DNA from: a virus | Virus record (IMG/VR): IMGVR_UViG_3300025437_000064 | Location: 1-23,313 of that record | DNA: 23,313 nucleotides | Reading direction: 5' to 3' (one strand) | Shown: positions 20,101-23,313 of the stretch, in pieces | How the letters are laid out: each line of letters starts with the position of its first letter | How positions within the stretch are numbered: the stretch's first letter is position 1 | Notes under the pieces: generated by a model | Told to the model about the DNA's origin: nothing | The model's database searches: none | The model's input: only the letters and a program-made list of their open reading frames with translations | Position numbers and translations under genes: made by a program

Positions 20101-22962
20101 TGACACATCAAAGCTGATGTCACCAATATTATTAATGTTACTGTATCTTACTGGGAATCCAAGTATTGCATCATTGGAACCGGACCCAATTCCATATGCA
20201 AAAAGTTTACACCCTGCAAAAGAAGTTCCCGGATAAATGGTCGGATCACTAAGTGAAATTCCGTTCTTATCAAAAATGTCAAAAAGTGGTGGCTGATTTA
20301 CGTATATCTTTTGTTGTCCCTGATCCCATGTGTTACCGTTATACACATAAGTTAAGCCATGGTTATAGTAGCCGCGCGAAATTACTGTTTGCTCTTCTGC
20401 TAAGCAGACACCATCTTCTGCAACGGTTAATGTAATTACGGGTCTGGAACCTTGGGAAATTTGTGAAAACTCTGCTACGTAAATTTTATTTCTGACCTGT
20501 GGATCAGCGTCATTTGCGAAAATAACACGAGCATTGGGGAATAATGCATAATTACTTACGTCAAGTTCTGATGCAAAAATTGACACATTTGATCCGGCAG
20601 AAACATTCTGTGGGAATTCCCATGTAACTGTCAACGTCAGTGTTGTCGTGCCAGTAATGTTAGTGATTTGAGAATTTACTGGTAACAGTCCCGATGAGTC
20701 TGCAATAAACATTAAATCAATTAATGATCCAGTAACAGCACTAGCTGGAACAGTAATTGTTGTTGACGTTGCGGCAGTTACTGCAGCGATGGTGGCACTA
20801 TATGAACTATACGTCTGAATATCTGGATAATAGTTATATGTATTTGCAACCTGAGTAAAGGCATTAGTCACTCTGGTGTCAATGTAGTCAACTGCCGACT
20901 TTCCTACGATCCCTGAATTAAATAATTTAAGATTTGGATAAAATTCAATGATAGGACGTTTTGCTCTATTGGTAGAATTAGCATAAGTGGTAATGATATT
21001 TGAATCATTATTGTATTTTGCAGCCGCACTAATTACGTCAGTGTGAAACCAACGATTGCTTCGTGACCAAGCATTTCTACTGATTGAGCCACGAGCAATC
21101 GTGATGTAATCTTGAAGAGCGGGGACATTTAATTCGCCGTCATAATTAAGATCATCAAATCCATCTGAATCAAATGGAATATATTCTTCTTGAGTAAAAC
21201 TTTCTGGACATACTAATTGATTAAACGGTATTAGTTCAATAGCAGTACCAACTCCTTGAACATAGTACTGTCCTTGCAGGTAATTTGTTGGAATAACATT
21301 TCCATTAAAATTAACTAATAGTCCGTTAGTAAATACTACTCCATTTGGAGAAGTATAAGTCTTTTGACCAATAATATCTGTAGTTACGTCAATTGTTGCA
21401 TTTAAGTTCGCATCAATAATTTTAATAACACCAACATCATTTGGATTGGTACCGTCCTGATAATACAATGTACTGAGTGGCGCGGTGACATATGGTACTG
21501 GATTAATATAACTTATATTGTTAGAATCAACGCTCCGATAAAAAGGAACGTTAGTATATTCTTTACCATATTTTGGAACAATGTTAGTGTTCAATGGCAC
21601 CGTAGAGGTCGGGAATAAGCGAATCAATGGATTATTTGGATCACCGACATAATTTATAGTATAGAAGTTTTGGGGTACGTTTGAGTAGAAGCCTTCTTCC
21701 CATAGCCCCTGATTTACATTCAATGTCATCTGACCAGCCGCTGGAGTTAACGTGATGTTATTGCCTCCAATCTTATCGGTTATGGTAAACTGCGTAGAAT
21801 TTAAAATTGAGTTCACATAATATACCTGACCAGCAGTTACTCCACCAAAAATGGGAAAACTGCCTGAGGTAGAGAAAGTTACTGTATTATTAACCGTTAG
21901 CATACTGGTGCTGCCAGTCGCTAAAGTAAAGGATGTGTTATCACATGATGCGATTTGAAGCGTAACAGGAGGCACTACCAATCTAGGATCAGTCCCAGTA
22001 TTATCATCATAAAGGGTTTCATCATAATATTCTGATGTATAGCCAATTTCATTAGTGATTGATGGGTTATAGAATAATACTGTAAGTCCCTCTAGAGAAG
22101 TTACTCCGTCAATTCCAGCAAAATTTTTAACCAACTGTCCCTCAACTTGGCTGAATGACAGATTGCTTACTAAGTCAACACTAGTGCTATTTGAAAAAAC
22201 GTACTGGTCTTGAGCATTCGCCTGTGGAACAGTAAAGATAACATATCCATTACTTGCTCCATTATTCTCAACGCCATAAACATTACGCGTATAAAGTGTT
22301 GGCTGTGTGGGAGAATATCCCGTTACACCCGGTTGTCCCTGAATCCAAAAATTTGATTCTTGATTGACTTTAAAAGTATATGTTCCACCTCTAAGCAACG
22401 TGATCTGTGGATTAATTGATCCTACATTAGAAATTCCAGCAGAAATTTCATATCCATTTTGGAGATATGTTACATTGTAGTCTTGCACGGTGTATACTGT
22501 TGCAGCAGCGACTGTCACCGGAGGAGGGCCTTCAGGTAACCAATAATATTGAGTATAATTTATAAGTTTATCAAGATCAGTAAAAGAATCCCATGAGTAA
22601 AATTGACTAGTGAACAACTTACTGTTGTCATCGGTTACACCATCTGCCAATTTAAGAGCATCAATCATGCCGGGATAAGTGATAAAGTCGGTTGCTGTTC
22701 CGGACGTTGACGTTATGGAAGTGTTCGGGGCCGTTAAGACGACACCTGGTGCTAATTGATAATTACTACGAGTTGCTGTGGTTTCTGGAATATAATTATC
22801 CGTGGCATTGATACCGTATCCAAATTTACTACCGACATATCCTTGCATTTTCATTAAGCTAGGAGGATTAACTATCTGATCTAACGTCGCCGCCAGAAAT
22901 TGAGCATTTGTCGGTGTTTGAAAATATTCTGGTAGAAAATTAAGAGTTCTAATTTTTGCCAT
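5176..22962 (-). CDS. Giant modular virion structural protein (5928 aa)
   Basis: One ORF of 5928 codons without a stop, starting at an ATG with an AGGA site nine bases upstream. No signal peptide or membrane segment is evident. Residues 1-150 (MAKIRTLNFLPEYFQTPTN..., SKFGYGIN, FYSWDSFTDLD, YYWLPEGPPPVTV) match my recollection of large 'structural protein' entries in marine T4-like phages. A YYV-type repeat lies at about 334-414. Seven FG-GAP-like blades occupy about 2403-3107. A conserved-looking stretch follows at about 3110-3340 (MDPLQGKLLGAA, VGQLWLD, YTWVASFSPP, YYFWVRN). A DNEQIQYS...TRGYNGT module is near 3765-3800 and GGAGY/PGEGY beta-repeats near 3813-3874. Most YYV repeats lie at 4068-5657, with GPEELVPGVV near 4890 and a second RGANGT module near 5840-5874. 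It follows a gp6-like gene, the T4 gene 7 position, so a baseplate or tail-periphery role is inferred; no enzymatic motif was seen. The CDS is certain, the function is not. Confidence 0.9.
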   Translation of the reverse strand: MAKIRTLNFLPEYFQTPTNAQFLAATLDQIVNPPSLMKMQGYVGSKFGYGINATDNYIPETTATRSNYQLAPGVVLTAPNTSITSTSGTATDFITYPGMIDALKLADGVTDDNSKLFTSQFYSWDSFTDLDKLINYTQYYWLPEGPPPVTVAAATVYTVQDYNVTYLQNGYEISAGISNVGSINPQITLLRGGTYTFKVNQESNFWIQGQPGVTGYSPTQPTLYTRNVYGVENNGASNGYVIFTVPQANAQDQYVFSNSTSVDLVSNLSFSQVEGQLVKNFAGIDGVTSLEGLTVLFYNPSITNEIGYTSEYYDETLYDDNTGTDPRLVVPPVTLQIASCDNTSFTLATGSTSMLTVNNTVTFSTSGSFPIFGGVTAGQVYYVNSILNSTQFTITDKIGGNNITLTPAAGQMTLNVNQGLWEEGFYSNVPQNFYTINYVGDPNNPLIRLFPTSTVPLNTNIVPKYGKEYTNVPFYRSVDSNNISYINPVPYVTAPLSTLYYQDGTNPNDVGVIKIIDANLNATIDVTTDIIGQKTYTSPNGVVFTNGLLVNFNGNVIPTNYLQGQYYVQGVGTAIELIPFNQLVCPESFTQEEYIPFDSDGFDDLNYDGELNVPALQDYITIARGSISRNAWSRSNRWFHTDVISAAAKYNNDSNIITTYANSTNRAKRPIIEFYPNLKLFNSGIVGKSAVDYIDTRVTNAFTQVANTYNYYPDIQTYSSYSATIAAVTAATSTTITVPASAVTGSLIDLMFIADSSGLLPVNSQITNITGTTTLTLTVTWEFPQNVSAGSNVSIFASELDVSNYALFPNARVIFANDADPQVRNKIYVAEFSQISQGSRPVITLTVAEDGVCLAEEQTVISRGYYNHGLTYVYNGNTWDQGQQKIYVNQPPLFDIFDKNGISLSDPTIYPGTSFAGCKLFAYGIGSGSNDAILGFPVRYSNINNIGDISFDVSLNNDTFSYINGTTPITEKVNIGYVYNYTDIAMEVKQLGWQTAIADSVQYQVFNYNFDPLVNTTTSFVCDVAALSEPTSDNPGWPTIKVYINNTYVNPSNYTVSVGPTTTTITLANVPTAKTVIQILVLSDQVSNLAYYDIPINLNNNPFNEDLAIVNMGDIRDQYQDIYINAPNTTGPIFGANNYRDLGNLLPYGTKIIQNSASLVLPGAFLRSPRYNIFDALLYNSREYITYKQLIVNTVQNTDYVQRYTPSQILDVALQKITAAKTRDQSFFWSDMLPSQTPYVSNTYTFNNLSSSTFYPLSQIYNFATANYNGVLVYHITNITGVTVEKQLLSGVDYVINTDSPSLEVLINLQAGDQIIIKEYNQTYGSYAPNTPTKLGLYPAFQPAIVLDSNYTNPTWFIKGHDGSYTKLYGTYDQILGVLTDFRDQALFEFENRVFNNLKLSTKIPISKFEIVPGFFRNPTYSYKDFMSIYSPLFLNWVGQNRLDYKTQYYNSSNTLTYNYTNSANRLNNAPIQQGYWRGVYEYFYDTTTPDQTPWEMLGFANEPTWWTTRYGPLPYTSDNGILWGDLEAGYIWNNGNPYINTEFARPGLSKIIPVDTNGTLLSPFQSIIGNYNPSTFQKDWAVGDDAPTEFSYRRSSTYPFDLMKIYALTRPAEFFNLGVDLDNYQYNSDFNQYLVNNRSHLVLSNIEIYGNGTAKTSYINWIVDYQKQQGIDATADTTTLLNNLDVRLVYRLAGFSDKNLLQFYVEKGSPNSNNSSLLIPDESYKILLYNNQPSDRIMYSGVIVQQNDGYWTVYGNSQLYAYFTIANPLIGKGTTNLTVQNISVNLYRNYSATQTDIVPYGTKFYNAQDLAQFLMCYGKYLETQGMLFNDIQNGIQVTWTQMIQEFLYWAQTGWNIGSIITLNPAAGLLEISPQNLLVQPLTIQDQNFILNQNLYPIENKDLAIFRNNNLFSVKTQNVGDAMAYGQFDISNFEHGIVFNNFTLFNDVIYNLVTGLRQDRIFLRGEKSAEWNGTMYAGGFILNQDNVQEWDPAVKYTRGSVVLYKNNYYQAQVVVNPATQFNPSQWKLTNYEAIQIGMLSNPSTRAYESTLFYDINQANLHDDADTLGYSLIGYRPRDYLALLDLTNVAQVQVYQNLIINKGTLNSVSAFEGANLPTGGINYSVNEIWSILSGKFGGTLNNNFIDFSINARDMTGDPSIVSLTDGTINTNGAMQEIPLNTLYNYGTPISSPNFLPVTSNPSVNNTYPNAGFVNFNDITLASYYYAGLPRATNSSGAIVPIQNFYVGQYAWLANFMQDWGVYSWEVVGQILQVRNNNNSTVTLTFSAPHNLARLQSLSIVNFASNVNGYYIVIDVPSIYEAVINLNLNNTTQNSIQGLGIGLTFKSHRVTNPSDIGNLNLTQADFIDNLVWVDNNVDGNWAVLLKANNYVMQNTLLNQPVSTSTFGSAVAYTPDIGYLVGDAAAGNVYRYVLNSLTQEYEIYQTITNGTSFGSEISYSASNDIYVVSQPTGTPEVFIYTLNNSPLGDNLIQYQSAITAPGGVTNWGSAVAISGDANWIYISDITNNNIYVYRRDNIPLQAGYFNTGQTYVITELGSTDFTAIGASYNAVGITFIATGAGTGSGTATQVTYRYASEITGSTYGYTSGDNFSASLSTNQDGSILIAGAPLKNYSMTIEDWGQVSVLNRTEQNFQVQSGQVPNQTSVFPLAWTPVATATITASATNSSNDTITCSTSMSAYAVNTPIAFTGASLAGTGINAARVYYIASISGNNITIKTSRITTTVVDLNSVSLTGVNVYVQVTPLYVSVNGTIVDDSNYAIIGTNLYYYSNLNAGDILNVNDSKFFLAQTFNSNYHDRTGIHFGYAVANANSGSDILVGSPFEISDINGQEGAVYKFSNGGAKYGVVVGTTGCNIVSSTTVLINGYAVNLSSGWTAIQVANAINTSGLINIQAAATSNNNIIIQCIDSAIAPVNKKLVITAFNTTAFSELGFQPYTETQVLQCPYASGPTQFGTSIKIDAFNNMVVSAPTDTRYEGTLFDFVDAFNLSNDTVFDNNATQFVDSYPNAGAVYLFQYLADYNESLTTPGQYVYAQSVNDNSTSYGNSPMYGTALDINDNTIVIGTPNFLTGVNNGQVLVYTNPTGVPVWSVYRNSAPVVDINSIQNSQLYSATSNQTLVNFDYMDPLQGKLLGAARENLDYVTSVDPASYNSNLANNNGNMWGTAQVGQLWLDVTNIRWVNYHQNDVTYNSKYWGSVFPGSDVAVYTWVASFSPPNKYSGSGSVYDINKYCVASVLNSSNVVSPVYYFWVRNTNIIFDQRNKSLSDSIVSTYIANPSASGIPFVAPLSPNTIGLYNASTFFNGKDSIFHIGYSTAKAQDVSHEEFALINQGDPKSFLTGFPPIVKRQTTVATFGNNFNYTGIPTALYERLLYSFSGCDKSGAVVPDPFLPLAVQSGVMSHPRQSFFYDRFLALNNYLTYANSILIQYPIAELRPDSTFLFASGEYYTTSDYWSYTNWWAAGYDNNTKSLYQVPYYADLKTLNVSSGTIVTVLQSKNGNTETYRYDGNGVWTRVGLQNGTIQFNSTLWDYASGQFGWDGNFFDTGVYDDYPSQETYYIIRALNEQIFTEDLLQYRNSSLILMFEYIQSETVESQNFLPWLNKTSLLDVQHTLRELLPYENYVTDNFDFLSGYINETKPYHVLIKDFLYDYKGNEDYVGNLTDFDLPAQYNSTYQKFISPQIVYGLPSNEYEYANTDSIWSTAPYTQWKQNYGVSLTGQPDYLMTTLTSYMDLKSNSMIVENANGFPINGILTIDNEQIQYSAVDTSLNLIAGLTRGYNGTTVSNHFPGAKITINLPPVVLLNGGAGYVNTPKVTAYIDTTLYPPPTVPAQLQAVMGIDSVLNIDVINPGEGYAITPEIVIDPSTTISFTNTAINSLLHTVVVYAPNLQTGNVIQYKAGADKVGIGLLSDNEWYYVNVLQTNPTSVIALYSSYRDAINDKNRIQIYDKGTTNTLSFNLGARAYAISTSYPIRENNITVKFDRTTYKSQVIDWKAGEYYGSFFAGNYLNINQVSSSSIQLESVNPSISGILASAQGAVFEIVSVANNRQTDWSSTIRYVSGTSSSNNAITLIPQDNNNNPSNPEPNASGTTIGFYVGMPVQFNGAVIGGLVANQEYYVAQVISETAFTVSATQNGSVVSLTTATIGSIPMTCLTAQIVDTAVLDINYPGILTVTNTTSGTNYLTVPTSVIGTGGTSSFYQNLPVFFSDGVIGGVVENQVYYISTVIDQQTFTISANENPLTTTMTSTASSTNVITVGSTFQFNVNDPIIFTQMTISGSPVTAFGGIVAGTTYYVSNILSGTTMQISQYINGSILTLSNATGTALITDQIDSVQLTTDTGAMTMNVSLPVSPGQINGQKFTLYGTSGQYPNITSGIVGNLIQRNVNATVANGNNIVAIDSVSGGTDLFYVNMPIQFATAIGGLSSNTTYYVLTYSGQTGVNNIQVNVTGTSSDGNLLTGDDTSYMYVGMSIVFSGQGLGGILTGKQYFVSSIADSTHFTVSLTKGGATLTLTTDNGTMTGVGDPYITVSATAGGPPVTLSNSTTGSVLNQYITSTPTFDMSYILGGYRAIITSAGSGFALNNTITISGTVLGGTTPLNDAVLQVNNINSSGGITSVICSGIVPYPSLTCYLKVISPNQVEVYANPSMTVPVSGINLGFGGFTIDTVNSVTVSNNSLTISDTSKFSVNDAVVFTGNTSTAVSNISPYLTYYISAILNSTQIQVTTIPGGSAITVTSTANTNFTIAKAGSFAFLPEPFFFNQSIVKFNGRVYICVVSNNDKNFVIGKWQILDSDDPRLNAMDRVIGYYAPTTNMPGVDLTQLFDGVTYPNSIYYGNEFQPSLQYPLDTVLQDQPFNNTGLPVPTYDVQGAPFQYGYGPEELVPGVVTDNVAMTVATRPGTDWNIEQYGHSGYNVVSKNLVPTSGTQATYSFAGIAHFPAQIFVQTVGVASGLGTTLNNGIDYTVNWINKTFTLTNPLPYPITETIRLDVYEVGNGNQLIKSNSNVDPIRVDPVSGFNEIYVDCNYSAPIYQGSGVIQPGTYDIDTIATQTISNGNGILCNNLSNLSLNSPITFEGITFGGINPDTVYYVKSISKATNTITISASFNSATGQPGPILDVTDATGTMYVIVQAGTGLTWTSPIIYHNGTKLIAGGTDIVTNTTTGTNAITTNSTSRMVVNTPITFSANMFGPDIVPLQRYYVAQILSSTTFTISATPSGPVLSLTTQQGGATFVTYDYAFGIQPNGTSAMIIFSTGNYTNNSDYLVYSLFGQTLPIQYGYTVPETQLFTGTGSQTQFALSNYVGAGNPSNAIVEVNGLRASPSTYTIDPSADTITFNSAPSNGSEIGVTTFNDTRRQYLNTQTITATNSNIVSQIVSISNNITSPYAVTASNATTSGTNNITVVSTSGFVVGQPVTFQGTSFGGIATDGTVYFVQSIVSSTAFRISATAVNGVPGSVFAVTTATGEMLVTVGGTPAVRVTTNGTNYFTENQLIRIDGTVGSNQLNGNEYYARIINTNVFDLYTTPFSAALNAVNNPVTQISSYISGGYTWVAGSYYLVDTTTSSTSVSSGGNSNVITVASTATLDYGTPVVFTATGSADGTNILGGLIQGTVYYVSTIYSPTQFSVAYSQYGTNVTLSDATGVVNVTQWEQNNPDRLWITINGYRVPSSSLRLYPSNEVGILTSITSGSAVIMTNMIPTATPNGEIYMNFINELGQASVYRANNLSRTWLTQPLYQESDLVYIQDYRAVTNSVTQTSIVPAASGGVYTIGLTGVDKTLITGISVYNNTTRKYISSSNYQITIIGLAPELVINTGSYINAGNSLTITTLIGNTIYINGEQIKFSIVNTVTNTLGGLQRGANGTGAQVYIPEYADVFSILSANKLPDTYYNQTWNSYVYNPTLGDPLQISQTIPATFLEVDIT
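5990..10757 (-). repeat. Cluster of ten YYV-type repeats in the C-terminal third of the giant protein
   Basis: Protein-level repeats of about 70-90 residues follow the pattern N.ITV.ST..F.VN.PI.F....GGI..GT.YYV..I...TTFTIS....G....L..ATG.M.V. Approximate starts on the minus strand: 10757, 10425, 10190, 9775, 9585, 8945, 7790, 7470, 6780 and 6265. Two further copies lie outside the cluster, near 21960 and 14950. Copies are diverged in DNA sequence, so this is old modular duplication and not recent slippage. The regular hydrophobic/polar alternation suggests small beta-sandwich domains, probably arrayed as beads; no function is evident. Confidence 0.7.
13640..15752 (-). other. FG-GAP-like beta-propeller region inside the giant protein
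   Basis: Seven segments follow the integrin-alpha FG-GAP pattern (FG.A....... I.VG.P......G.VYVY). They begin FGSAVAYTPD (about 15752), FGSEISYSAS (15617), WGSAVAISGD (15456), FSASLSTNQD (15140), FGYAVANANS (14505), FGTSIKIDAF (14055) and YGTALDINDN (13765). Typical inner strands are visible, such as ILIAGAP, ILVGSP, MVVSAP and IVIGTP, and strands such as AVYKF, AVYLF and VLVY. Seven blades would close one propeller. Three stretches of non-propeller sequence interrupt it: between blades 3 and 4, 4 and 5, and 5 and 6. The fold is inferred from sequence pattern only. Confidence 0.55.
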
Positions 22963-23313
22963 TTATAGGTATCCTATTTGTAATAATGATGGGCTTAATG
23001 CGGGCACAACTTGTATTGAATTAGCAATTGCAGCATTTGTGAAAATTTCATATGGTAAACAAGTTATTTCATATAGATATCCGAATGGCTTAGATGGATC
23101 ATTTGAGACTAACACCGCAGAACTGATTAAATCACCACACTGTGCATGCAGATATGCGCTCAATTCTGAAAAATAGAAAGTAGCTCCAAAATTCCAATTA
23201 TTAATATCAAAATAATTATTTATTGCCGTTAATACAGCACTTCTTATTTCACTGTTGCTTGCACTGGTGTTTGACGCCGGTACTACATTAATAGTTCCCT
23301 GCAGGGCTGGTTC
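22963..23313 (-). CDS. Baseplate wedge subunit, gp6-like, C-terminal fragment
   Basis: The minus-strand frame is open from the window edge to a TAA at 22965-22963, giving 116 residues of the C-terminus; the start lies outside the window. A TTG at 23163 could be read as a start, but the frame continues open for 50 codons upstream with protein-like composition (EPALQGTINV..., then AINNYFDINNWNFGATFYF), so this is the end of a longer gene. The pattern W.FG.TFYFSEL.AYLH....D.I.S.VLV, then FGYLYEITC.P.EIF and IQVV, recalls the C-terminus of T4 gp6 and related baseplate wedge proteins, which form the inner baseplate ring around the tail hub. That assignment is from memory of the family, without an alignment. 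The stop codon touches the ATG of the giant gene (TAAATG), so the two are probably translationally coupled. Alternative: another baseplate J-like protein. Confidence 0.6.
   Translation of the reverse strand, partial: EPALQGTINVVPASNTSASNSEIRSAVLTAINNYFDINNWNFGATFYFSELSAYLHAQCGDLISSAVLVSNDPSKPFGYLYEITCLPYEIFTNAAIANSIQVVPALSPSLLQIGYL
22972..22975 (-). promoter_or_regulatory. Ribosome binding site of the giant gene
   Basis: The minus strand reads AGGA, nine bases before the ATG at 22962. It lies inside the last codons of the upstream gp6-like gene and supports the chosen start of the giant ORF. Confidence 0.6.

Noticed and set aside
5176-22962. Calling the giant gene gene 7 outright
   Set aside because: Gene order alone supports it. 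I could not recognise gp7 sequence features, and the size and modular repeats differ strongly from T4 gp7.
22958-22970. TATAAATG resembling a T4 late promoter at the giant gene's start
   Set aside because: It overlaps the stop and start codons and would start transcription inside the gene; the resemblance comes from TATAA plus ATG.
22963-23163. A complete 66-aa gene starting at TTG 23163
   Set aside because: The frame continues open and protein-like to the window edge, so this is the tail of a longer gp6-like gene.
23217-23223. Other ATAAATA matches on the minus strand (also near 19810, 13230 and 13265)
   Set aside because: All lie inside coding sequence, lack the GATAAATAG context and are expected by chance in AT-rich DNA.

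Overview
The window reads as part of the late, virion-structural region of a large tailed phage (myovirus type, T4 superfamily in the broad sense). It is AT-rich by eye, and the repeat-laden style of its proteins is one I associate with marine or freshwater T4-like phages recovered from environmental DNA. No gene identifies the host. All genes lie on the minus strand and are almost gap-free, so transcription runs from high to low coordinates. No tRNA, integrase, transposase, CRISPR array or metabolic gene is visible.

In transcription order the window holds: (1) the C-terminal end of a protein resembling the T4 gp6 baseplate wedge subunit (23313-22963, cut by the window edge); (2) one uninterrupted 5928-codon ORF (22962-5176) filling about three quarters of the window, predicted as a giant virion protein of very roughly 650 kDa; (3) a tiny ORF of 46-51 residues (5175-5020); (4) a 206-residue protein of unknown function (5020-4400) that shares a KIFDPNS.EV motif with the tiny ORF; (5) a 1104-residue repeat-rich tail fibre/adhesin (4384-1070); (6) a 125-residue tail-fibre assembly chaperone (1068-691); (7) the N-terminal 214 codons of a second fibre (644-1, cut by the window edge), paralogous at its N-terminus to the first.

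The giant protein is modular. It has a conserved N-terminal region, a long region without obvious repeats, a probable seven-bladed FG-GAP-like beta-propeller interrupted by three inserted modules, a second conserved region, and a C-terminal third carrying most of about twelve copies of a 70-90-residue 'YYV' repeat. It sits directly after a gp6-like gene, where T4 has gene 7, which suggests but does not prove a baseplate-proximal role.

The fibre-chaperone-fibre arrangement looks like a host-range (adhesin) module. The two fibres share an N-terminal attachment domain, the first has a long in-frame repeat shaft with a perfect 54-bp tandem duplication, and its C-terminus looks like a receptor-binding tip. 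Two GATAAATAG motifs at gene boundaries resemble the late promoters of T4-like phages. There is no gene-free stretch over 300 bases; the longest gap is 46 bases.
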